A stretch of DNA of 64,000 bases, taken from NCBI RefSeq assembly GCF_030864355.1, contig NC_083396.1, forward strand, positions 2,232,001 through 2,296,000, written 5' to 3'. The position numbers and the translations under genes are program-made. The notes under the pieces are model-generated. The model was not told the DNA's origin, made no database searches, and was given only the letters and a program-made list of their open reading frames with translations. Of the stretch, positions 34,501-43,690 are shown in pieces. The stretch is from Cutaneotrichosporon cavernicola (Eukaryota; Basidiomycota; Tremellomycetes; Trichosporonales; Trichosporonaceae). Position 1 is the first letter of the stretch, and each line of letters begins with the position of its first letter.

Positions 34501-35324
34501 TCGCTTGGGCTCGACTTGGTACTGTATGTACTGGCTCCAAGCGATATCCGCAGCCCCATACCCCCGGTATCGTTACCAAACTCGAGGGGTAATTCTTCTG
34601 GATCGTCAATGTCGAGTAAGCTCAGGCCACCCATATCGAGCCCTGGGGACATGTCTGAGGTTAGCCTACACCTGGACATGGTCGTACCGAGGTCGTACTG
34701 GCCGTCGCGGAATCCAACCGCCATGGGAACGCTCTCGGGTGGCGCGGGGACGTACTCGTCCTCAGAGTCGTAACCTTCTTCACCATCCCATTCCTCAGGG
34801 ACAGCGGTGTTCTCCTTGTCTTCCTCCTCTTCATCAAAGTAATCCTCAGACTTGTCGTCGTCATAAGGCGAGGACGGGAAGGTGTCAAGCCGCAAGGTGT
34901 CGAGGTCGGCAGAGAGGTCTTCGTGGTGCGCCGCCGATGTGCTGGGTCCAGTAACTGGCTCATCTTCCTCCAGCTCGTCGGTCCGTTCGTGGAATCCTCC
35001 CTCCCACATCTTCTCACCCGACGCCCCAGCTTCATGTGAGCTCAGAAGGAGGGTCTTGCGACGCAGGAATTCGCGCGAGTCTCGCTTCTGCAGGCGCACC
35101 GAGGAGCGGCGGGGTGCTGGAGACCGCTCGCACGTCAGAGAGGTTGCTGTGATCGATTTCGAGAGCGCTGCGACAATCTTGTGCTCGACAGCCTTAGGAG
35201 CGCCAAAGAACACGCCCGCCTCGTCATCAGACGAAGAGAAGTCGACGTCAATGTCGTCGACGCCCCAGTGTTCTGAGTGGGCAGCCATTGATCTCGAGGG
35301 AGAGAGAGCGGTGAGGGCTGACAT
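31596..35324 (-). CDS. Large Ser/Pro-rich disordered protein, unknown
   Basis: This is one long open frame, probably with two in-frame introns (34655-34687, 33 nt; 32856-32891, 36 nt). Both have GT-AG ends, so the product is about 1219 residues from the Met at 35324. An ATG at 35288 is an alternative start, and upstream in-frame sequence looks like leader. I do not recognise the protein. Near the N-terminus lie an acidic DDIDVDFSSSDDE patch, VFFGAPKAVEHKIVAALSKS and a basic RDSREFLRRKTLLL helix. The middle is Ser/Pro/Thr-rich. The C-terminal 250 residues are better ordered: RTLRTVTTRNTNRNEVYLC, a basic REARAKRRARAS stretch, then SKRVRWDEGLLVIRGG and TTITVNAMFYAGEEPLPFDY. KRVRW (about 31845-31860) fits a PP1-docking RVxF/W motif. 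A nuclear or chromatin role is a guess from basic patches. Confidence 0.7.
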   Translation of the reverse strand: MSALTALSPSRSMAAHSEHWGVDDIDVDFSSSDDEAGVFFGAPKAVEHKIVAALSKSITATSLTCERSPAPRRSSVRLQKRDSREFLRRKTLLLSSHEAGASGEKMWEGGFHERTDELEEDEPVTGPSTSAAHHEDLSADLDTLRLDTFPSSPYDDDKSEDYFDEEEEDKENTAVPEEWDGEEGYDSEDEYVPAPPESVPMAVGFRDGQYDLGTTMSRCRLTSDMSPGLDMGGLSLLDIDDPEELPLEFGNDTGGMGLRISLGASTYSTKSSPSDTSIASASRACPLQPNTPSPPRCTSIFDSLVLTENEEEDGTIVTADLEAITFDTAPSPAGETPDLETSDAGDESISSHDALADDVDVNSSPDAPRASSPFESLDTFSTLANAPPSATKAPTFLDTTADLIAFTPLKPNGPSDIEAVDPDLSYASDMDSPVGRAPVMIPVFAVASPPKPKPKRLNPIRSQEPKLIDDLAHLEGDLDTDVVLPTLDFPFGFGFSPFAHFPASSTSPNKKPTKSPTLSPAQAAKAQKVLARKAVAKEHLESLFSSKLGKSRVNQSTSKLLPSAQAPLATSSQLSSKATLLLPEVSTKLQHKSLARSQIQSPELSLKGKGKAPERTLKPILKPSSKITQPKPFALSAPRQKIPVKRQAPGESGISRTSSLPRPVTKRPATTTTIANPADRPPAKLFRITPSRPDVRPVEGTNTLKRLHTASQAGAACAVVPVALVAAPSPRPTLGVPSRPVRDQAPSTACSSSNTMGGALGPALVNSHGQMLSPSKPVLGKPYRPSVMTPVASRTMATPQGGLPASSRAFKVRVLVFIVSDRQLGTPSRPATTPLKQRGRVVAAPAALKDKPLNCTPIRGEEPPTPPKWINQRMDVDEPPGQTELIAESVSDMPAQAEARVMASPPPPTTDVPPAWTAPGTVSLSREGGKEHDSAPLLEDKGATAPSQEGSPPNPSEEPVENSPPADIPPKRSEEAPDETVQQPESCPPEARRSLRTRTPRPSQAQESSPKRSKAAPAESIVPGMSERTLRTVTTRNTNRNEVYLCTIDRKVVHVQGDRPPSPTSKIRTIAERDAEEQKEGREARAKRRARASMGESEDDEEAADDEGPIIERAVLGRRAPGDVEEYMTPARPAKRAKIKNGSTSSTSDSKRNSKRVRWDEGLLVIRGGLRDVQPTHRSPPSKSCVTPKARYELDEHGNAVNRPTEKLKRTTITVNAMFYAGEEPLPFDYNRTGRGKRKGKK

Positions 35325-35718
35325 GGCATGCGGCGGTGCGCTAGGATTGGGTGGCCCTGTTGTGTGCAGTTGGGCAAGGCGTCTCCAAGAGGTTGGCAGC
35401 AAAGGGTAGTGATATGATGATGTCAGGTGTTCCAATACTCGAGAAGTAATGGGGCAAGTAAAGCGTGTGAGGTGGATGGGGATAGTTGACGGGGTTGAAC
35501 GGGTGTACGGGTTGTTGAGCAATGTATGTGTGGTTGTTAGGTATGTTGGGTCATGTCAATGTTGTTGTGGAGGCATCCCTGCCAAGGTCCCACGTCATTG
35601 ACCACGTGTCAGGTTGGGGAGGGGGGGCGCGGTTATCAATACTGGTGGTTCTACCCTTACTGGATTCAAACGGCCAAAACCAAACAAGCCTACCACTCAA
35701 ACATCCCCCAACCAAGTA

Positions 35719-36378
35719 ATGGGTGACGACCGCCAGAACACACCATCGCCAACGTCTACGGCGGCCTAGACAAATCGCTTGATGATTGAGAGGTTGAAAT
35801 GGTGGTTCTGACTCTGCAGGACGGCAGTGCTCTACCGCCAGCTGCAGATCGAAACGAGCCAGCTGCCCGCTCCTGTCGCAGAGAAGCCGGTGTGGTTCGA
35901 TGCAGCCTTCGATGCCCGATTCACGCGGACTGTTCAGCCGCGACTAGACGCGAATAAAACCCCCTTCGTCCGCCTGGACCGTGGCATGCGCCAACTTCTT
36001 ATATTATCGTGCCCTAGAGTGAGTCACATCATCATACATCCGTGTCGCTTGAAGGTGGCTAACCGTAGCGAGCGCGTGGGAGCTGCGCGGGCAGCCAATT
36101 TGAACGCCCATTATTAAGAACCGCTCTCCGCTCTACCTAAGGCCCCTCAAGAACCTGCCAACACTTTGCTCAACAGTCCCCTCCCAAACCTCATTTACCC
36201 AGAGAGCTTCTCCGCTTCCAGTTACAGTCTGGGCATCATGAAGGGCAAGTCTGGCTCCTGACACGTAGCGCGGGAGGTTGATGCTCTCCTCGAGTTTTAC
36301 AACCTCGAGGTTGAAGGGTCACTAGACCAGCGGAGGCTTCGCCTGGCCGCTCACATTGGGCTGGTCCGTCCTGGCTGA
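35719..36378 (+). pseudogene. Decayed copy of the four-exon small-protein family
   Basis: The locus aligns exon by exon with the intact gene at 61703-62344. Exon 1 begins MGD and reaches NVYGGLDKSL, against AEVYDALAESL, but only after a frameshift near 35742. The intron 1 donor reads TT instead of GT, yet CTGAC...CTGCAG at the acceptor is kept. Exon 2 (35820-36018) has EKPVWFDAAFDARFTRTVQP, against the APAWFVAAQAQT block. Exon 3 (from 36069) has an in-frame TAA after LNAHY, then EPANTLLNSPLP against EPADTALAAPLP. The intron 3 donor is GC and the intron is shrunk to 24 nt. Exon 4 reads EVDALLEFYNLEVEGSLDQR, against QVDALLVAYSLPTIGTLEAR, and ends IGLVRPG. Several independent lesions make it a pseudogene. 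A strongly altered but spliced gene is the alternative. Confidence 0.75.
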
Positions 36379-37570
36379 CTTTGCTGAGTGTGACACAACT
36401 TGTGAGTTCGGGCTGTACCCATGCGTTTACTAGATGGCAGAATTAGCATAGCGAGAGCGTGAGTGTAGAGTTGTACAGAATAGTAGGGTGAAGGTGCATG
36501 GCGAGTGGCAGACAGAGCAAAGCGACCTTTGCTTTATATTCGGTAGCATAGTTGTAGGATTATAGGGAGTGAGGTACGAGTGGCGTCCCTTGTGGCCCTG
36601 TTTCCCTGACTGAGGAACCTTGCAAGCTAGATCTAGACTACCCACATAACTTCCTTACTTGCTAAACCACCTGCATAACTGTCCTATTGTCATTCCATTC
36701 GTATACACCATCCAACAACTCGACTAAGATACAATACAACCCTTGTCTACCCGTGCGTGTTGACGCGCCCTACGTTGGTCTCTTGATTTATTCGTCACCA
36801 TCTCATTGCTCCTTCATCAAATCTAGTATCATAGTCATCCCAGCTCCTAGATCGCAGACCACGACACAAAACACGCTTACACCCATTGTCCACTCTTGAT
36901 CAATCTACATTATACAGAAGAAGGGCCAAAGATTGGTTCCTACTTGAAACCATCGCCTCCTCCTCTTTCCACTCTCCTCCCCCCTTCTCCACCCCTCTAC
37001 CCCCCGACCCCCAAACCCAACTTGACACTCGCCCTTGGTCCCTCATCCTTCATCCCTCATCCCTCTCTCTCTCCTCTCTCCTCACTCCGCACTCCTTCCC
37101 TTGCTCCCATCCCACAAACCTCGTACACACCCAATACTGTACCACCGTACTACCGTACCATCCAGGCCCTCCACTACTGCACACCAACTGGCCACCTCAC
37201 ACCTTGTCTTGTCATTCCCTCGACACCTACACTTGGTTATCCAAGCTTCAACTTCAAACACACCTTTTATCCACTAGAGCTGGCCTTTCACTACATCAGC
37301 ATTGCACAGTCCCTCCATCACTAGCATCGCAGCATCTCAACTCTCCCTACAGTAAGTCGTGTCACGCTTCCCACAACACGCGCCCTCGCGCACTTAGGGC
37401 TGGCCGCAACGCACGACGCCGGCTTCGTGACCACGCAAACTTCCCTTCAACCGAACATCCTCACATCTCATCAACCACCCTTCCTCCAACCTAGCCCATC
37501 ACACAACGCACCGACGCAGAAGCGCTTACGCCACTCAGTGACCGACCGCCAATAGGCAACGCCGTCCTCC
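36379..37570. other. Long pyrimidine-rich leader of the DYRK gene
   Basis: From about 36680 the plus strand is C/T-rich with few G, as in fungal 5' leaders. CTACAGTAAGT at 37347-37357 and CAATAG at about 37552-37557 could bound a 5'-UTR intron of about 200 nt. Long ORFs here (for example 36886-37494) are made of Pro/Ser/Thr/His low-complexity codons and are not credible proteins. Confidence 0.45.
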
Positions 37571-40500
37571 ATGTCCTACCCAGCCGCGCGAGGCTCGCCG
37601 CCCCGCGCTGGCCACTCCGTACCCGCCCCACGCCGCTGGCCATCTAACAATGGTCCAGGCTCGGCCGACTCCACCATAGCAGACATTGCAGGTGCCCAGT
37701 TTTCAGCATCTGCCTGGACGCGACCGGTCAACAGCAGCGCCCGCTTTCCGGACGAGGCGAGTGACCGAGCTGGAGTTGGGGGCGGGCGTGAATTCGAAGA
37801 TCCACGACATCAACCCCCATCTTCGTGGATCGCAGGCCCAACACCTTCCCCCAGCCACCGCATGCCTGAGTCACAGCTGCCTTGGGCCAGTGGCGACGAG
37901 TCTCCGGGATCTCATTCTCAAGAGCGTCTGCCGAGCTCACAGTCGATGAGCTCGTTGGTCTACAACTCGCGGGGAAGACGCGCACCAGCGCCGGCTGCTC
38001 TCGACTTGGGCCACCGTGAGCACATATACTCTGCGGAACCAGAGTCGTTAGCGTACACCTCGGACCGACGCCTTGACCTGACGATGGTGAGTACAATCCT
38101 TCTAATTGTGATCGATGAGGCGCTGGGATCGTGATATCGACGGACGCCGCTGATTTTGAAGCCTGTGCCTCGTCCTTTGCCAACCGCTCCGGCCGGGAGG
38201 CGTGTCTCGATGCAGCAAACTCTTCCGAATCAACCCTCGTCTCCACCACGCATGGAGCCAGTGCCATTCCCAACCCACCACTCGCCCGCCGCATCCCGCA
38301 CGTTCCCACTCCAGACTGTCCCTCTGTCAGCCGTTGGAGGCCTAGGCCTAGGGCCTCTGGATGACCAGCGTTCATCGGTAGTGGTCGACCCACGTGCATC
38401 CGTTGCCACCAACGGCGGCGATCGTGTTTCTTACGTTTCGTGCGTCTGATAAACACTGCAGTGTTTGTGCTGTGCTGACGACCTCTGCAGAATAGACTCG
38501 TACTATTTGAACGCGGGCACTGGTGTCCTCTCACCTGGTGGACTCTCTCCTGGCGGCCTGTCTCCAGGCGACTTGCAACCTCCATACCCCCCCAGCACTC
38601 CCGAGTACATGGACCCATCAAACATTGACCGCCGCGGCCTCATCGGTGTTGGCGAGCTCGCCACTCCTCGCTGGGGCCCCTCCGATGGGCGACACCTTCG
38701 AACTCCGAGCATGTCCCAAGACTTGGCTTTGACGCCGCCTCTGCCACCTCTTGACCGCTCAACGTTTATTGGTTCTGGTCCTGGACGCCAAGCGACAATT
38801 CCTGTCAACTTGAGCGTCATGGAACGTGTTACAGAGGAAAGCCCTCGCAGGGAGCGTGTCCGACACCGCTCCGTGTCCCACGACACACCAAAACGCAACC
38901 CGCGTGCCGAACAACAGCAGCAAGAGCAACCCATCTACCACAGTCCTCCTTCCGCTCCTCCCATCGATTCTGTGATTTCTTCCCTCGGCGACTTTTCGTT
39001 TGACTCGACGATAGAACCAGGGACCTTGGCCGACTCTCTCGCGATGCCCGAGCCGAGAATCACGCCGCCCCGCAACCTGCGTGCCTCGGCACCCCCCGCT
39101 CCCCAGCACTCGTCATTACAGTCTTTTGGAGGTCTACAGTCGCAGATCCCTACTGCACTGCCGCCTGTGCCCCCACCTAACATCCCCGAGAGCGCTACTA
39201 TCACTCCGCCCGTCCCAGGCAGTGCTCGCGAGCGCATCTATGCTCGCCGCATGTCCCGCCAGCACGCGTTAGCTGCGGCTGGTGGACCAGCTCCGCAGAT
39301 GGTTGAAATTCCACCTCTGCCCGTGTTGAGCTCGGCAATGTCACCCCCGACCTCTGCCGACTCTCATACCCAATCGTTCAGCTCACGCAAGACGCCACCC
39401 GGAAACCGAGAACCTGTTGCGTCGAAGCGGCGTGTGCCTAGCAGTCCCAGTGCGCCCCACCATGATATCCTTCGGCACATTGCGCCAAAGGACTTTTCGC
39501 ACCTTCCCCCAAGTCCATCGACAGCGTCCATCAGCCATCTTCTTCGGGGATCTGCATCTGGCCACAACCTCTCCCAGGTCCACACACCTCCTGGATCCAT
39601 CTCGGTTCCAGGCAAGCCACCAATCACGCGCTCCGACTCGATAAAGTCCTCTCGCTCTCGTGCACAATCGATGAAGGCTGGTGAGGCGTCTGCCACCGCC
39701 GAGGCGCTGCGCAAGCTTGACGGGTTGGGCGCAACCCCCAGGAAAACAGGTGCTGCTGGGACGATCACTCCTAGGCGTGCAAGCTCCCCGCCCGACACCA
39801 CTCGGCGCCTGACTAGTAAGCAGAGCGCATCGAGCATACACAACTGGCGGGACAAGGACCTTTGGATGGACAATACTCCCGAACAGCTCGCAGCTCAACA
39901 GGCGCGATCGGGAGTTCAGCAGAGAGTGTCTGGGGCTCCGTCGCTGGGCGGCTTTAGCGATGTACCACCCCTCACCTTCGAGAAGCGCGAGTCCTCTCCA
40001 AGCGTTGTCGGTACGCCGACTTCACGCGAATCGCACGGCCTGCCGTCTACCACCACCAGACCTCTGTCTGGTCATCGAGACCAGCGCGAGTCGCGCGACA
40101 TCCGGGCCGAGAAGTCGATGAGACGGCCCAGTTTTGCCAGCGACCTCTCGTTGATGGAGAGCACTCATGAGCAGATCGGCGGACACACCTTTGTGCCACC
40201 GGTTCCTCCACTCCCGCGCGGCTACCAGTCTATGCGCCAGGGCTTGTCCACCATTGGATCCAGCAATCCGCTCCTACCCTCCCAATACGTTGCTCTCCAG
40301 CCAGAAGAGATGCAACGGACGACGCGGGAGACGAGTGCGCCACCTGCGCTCACCTTTCCTTCGCCCAACAGTCACCACTCGTCCGATGCGGCATCGCACC
40401 AGACGATTCCCTTGGCCGACACGCCGCGAACGCGTACAATGAGTAAGAAGTGGTCGTTCTCTTCGGCTCTCAGCTTAAATAAGTTGCACGGCCATGGTAG

Positions 40501-43500
40501 GGAGAAGGAGCCATCCACGTCGCCCACTTTATCGCCGTCTCTGGCAACCGCTAACTCGTCCATGTTCGAGCCCAGTAGCCCACCGACTCCCTGGAAGGAT
40601 GACAAGATCGGCCTCGCCTCGCCTCGTGCACAGCCTCTTGACCATGTTCGTTCGCGCGATTCCATCGACGTCGCAAGCTCGATTGCGTCGGATGCCCGGT
40701 CCAACCACAGCATCACTCCGATTGCAACGAATGGCACCAGTGGTCTCGTGCCGCCTCTGCCCAAGAGCAATTCGAAGAGACTCACGCCGTCCTCGATACC
40801 ATTCTTCAGGCGCTCGTCTGCCTCGTCCGCGTCGCTGGCCAAGCTTGCATCAGCCCCTGACCAGCACCAGCACTACCCGCAGCAGGCATCCGCGGCGGTA
40901 CCGCGACACTCTGGTCAGACGGTTCCCGCCCCAAGTGGAACGTCGTCTCAGCGAACTCCGTCTGGCAGCTCGCGGAAGTCGATGTTGGGCATGCATATCC
41001 CAGCCATGCTGCGTGGCAGCGCGTCCAAGCGCGGTCTGGCCAGCCAGCAGGTTGCTGCCCCGCAAGTTGAGAAGCAGGCTGCGCCAACCGCAACTCAGAC
41101 GAGTACAATCGGCCATGCGCGTGCTCGTCGGATGGTGAGTCGCTTTCTTTCCCGGGTAGATTTACTGACACCCAGACTCTGTCGTCTGGTGGCGACAACA
41201 CGAGCTTCGCTTCGCTCACACGCAAGCCGTCTGTCGACTCGCGTGTGTACCAGCCGACTTCACACGAAAGCACAACTGTTAACGGGAACGGCAATGCCAC
41301 GCCGACAGCCACGTCTCACCGCGACCGCGCCTCCAAGCTGCCTGTGGCTGGTCAGCAGTCGCTGCACAGCGTGTCGTCTGCATCGTCTTTGCGCAAGGTT
41401 GGCGCGGAGGCCCCTGGGCGCGTTCCTCCTGCGGCGACTCCTACCAAGATTCCACGTATAGCATCGAGGCCATCTGTGACCACGCCCAACTCTAACACGA
41501 ATGTTGCGGCAGCACACATGAGCATGCCTCCACCCGTGGTCCCACACTCGTCGTTTAGCCACCGCACGTCGACTCAATTCAACACTGGTGGCAGCAACAC
41601 AATCCCAGGATCCACAAGCGTCAATGACATTTCCGAGTTTGGTGCCGTGTCTGGCTCGGTCGGTACACGTCAGTCCCTCCAACGCCCCCCGTCGTTTGGG
41701 TCACACCGTTCGCACCTGCATGCCCCTGGATCTAGTCGCAAACACAGCGTATCTGGCATTCCAGCTCCTCCATCTTCCTCAAACATCGCTGCCCAGGCGT
41801 CACGCCGCGAAACAATGGGTGCTGCGCCGGCACCCTCTGCGGTCGCTGGCTTGCCTGCTTCTCGTCGCACGCTTCCGCAGATCCCATCGTCCGCCACTGC
41901 GATGACCATTTCTGCTGCGGCAAAGGCTCGTCCTGCCGTTTCACGTCGTGGTTCTGGCAGCCCGACTGTTACCGAGGAGCCGGCTCCGAACATGAAGCTA
42001 TCCAAGTCGTTCCACAGCAAGGCTGCCACGAGCGGGCACTCGCGCATGTCTTTGTCATCGTCGGTTGGCGCTGTCTCAGGTTCACGCCGCCAGTCCCTCG
42101 CCACCGAATCCACAGGTAGCAGCCCAGTCGACGACGAGGAGGCGATTGCGGACGCAGAGATGGGCGCCTATGTCACTCGCCGCAAGGCACGTGCGGCGGC
42201 GGGCTCGAAGAAGGACGACTTGAGCGACCTGATCGGCTTCCCCGAGGACATCGGCCCCGCGCAACCAGTCAGTCAGCGGGCGTTCATCGGTAGCAACCTG
42301 AACTCGCTGTCTGACTACGAGCGCAAGGAGGTCCTCGACTTTGACTTCATCTACTATATGGCCCGCGGCGTCAAGCGTCCCAAGCAGCCAGATGGCAAGG
42401 TTTACAACCACGGCTACGACGATGAGCGGGGTGACTACGTTGTTGTCGAGGGTGACCACCTCTCCTACCGATACGAAGTTGTCGGTATTCTGGGCAAGGG
42501 ATCTTTCGGCCAGGTCGTCCACTGCCGCGATCACAAGACTGGGGGCTCGGTGGCAGTGAAGATCATCCGCAACAAGAAACGTTTCCACGCTCAGGCCTTA
42601 GTCGAGGTCAAGATCCTGCAGCAGATCGTTGACTGGGACCCGGAAGACAAGCACTACATGGTAAAGATGACCGACCACTTCTACTTCCGCGGGCACCTGT
42701 GCATCGTCACCGAGCTGCTGAGCATCAACCTCTACGAACTTATTAAGGCGAACCAGTTCAACGGCTTCTCGACGGTGGTCATTCGTCGCTTCACGACACA
42801 GATGCTGTCGTCGCTCATGTTGATGAGGTCTCACCGAATTGTCCACTGTGACCTCAAGCCCGAGAACATCCTCCTGCGCCACCCTGCCAAGTCAGGCATC
42901 AAGGTCATCGACTTTGGCTCGTCTTGTCACGAATCGGAGAAGGGTGAGCTTTCCTCATTAAACTGCATTCTGACACCAGTGTACACATACATCCAGTCAC
43001 GTTTCTACCGCAGCCCCGAGGTTATCCTGGGCATGAACTACGCCATGGCCATCGACATGTGGTCGCTCGGCTGCATCCTCGCGGAACTCTACACGGGCTA
43101 CCCCATCTTCCCTGGAGAAAACGAACACGAGCAGCTCGCCTGCATCATGGAGGTCCTGGGCGTTCCCGACCACTACATCGTGCAAAAGGCGTCGCGTCGC
43201 AAGCTCTTCTTTGATGCCACGGGAGCTCCCCGTCCGTTTGTTAATGCCAAGGGTAAGAGGCGGCGACCGGGGACCAAGACGCTCTCGTCGGTGCTCAAGT
43301 GCAATGACGACCTGTTCATCGACTTCATCTCCAAGTGTTTGACATGGGACCCGGACAAGCGTCTCAAGCCCCAGCCTGCGATGCGGCACCCGTGGATCCT
43401 TGCGGGCAGGCGCCGTTCGCCCCCACCTCAGCCAGAGCGTGAGAGCCGGGCGTCGTTTCTTGGCTCGAGTGCGCGTCGCTCAACCGTCAATGGTGACAAG

Positions 43501-43690
43501 AAGAGCCTGGTCATCTCACCCCCCACCCCACTCGTTGCCCGAGCTCCCCAGGCGCCGCAGTCGGCGTCGCGCATTGGTGTAAGCGTGTCGACTGCGCGTC
43601 TGCACGCGCGCAACAGCACCTACGTCGTGAGTTGGCCCTTGAGTCTTGCGCTGACCACAGCCTAATGCCCAAAAAGTCAGCATGGCTTGA
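37571..43690 (+). CDS. DYRK-family protein kinase (DYRK2/Pom1 class)
   Basis: Six exons: 37571-38086, 38162-38439, 38491-41134, 41176-42943, 42980-43626 and 43661-43690, 1960 residues. DYRK kinases autophosphorylate a loop tyrosine and then act on Ser/Thr; fungal Pom1 patterns polarity and cell-cycle entry. The first 1500 residues are Ser/Pro/Thr-rich and disordered. A DYRK homology box (LSDYERKEVLDFDFIYYMA) precedes the kinase (about 1578-1876): ILGKGSFGQVVHC, AVKIIRNKKRF, HCDLKPENILL, KVIDFGSSC and the DYRK activation loop VYTYIQSRFYRSPEVILG with the Y-x-Y. MAIDMWSLGCILAELYTGYP follows. The intron at 42944-42979 is 36 nt and in frame, so it can be missed. Intron 1 ends TTTTGAAG (AAG acceptor). 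The 3' end is a 30-nt exon. Assignment to class II is by the homology box; Pom1 orthology is likely but unproven. Confidence 0.9.

Noticed and set aside
36886..37494. 202-codon Pro/Ser/Thr/His ORF before the DYRK kinase
   Set aside because: The composition simply reflects a CT-rich 5' leader, and several frames are open in the same tract.
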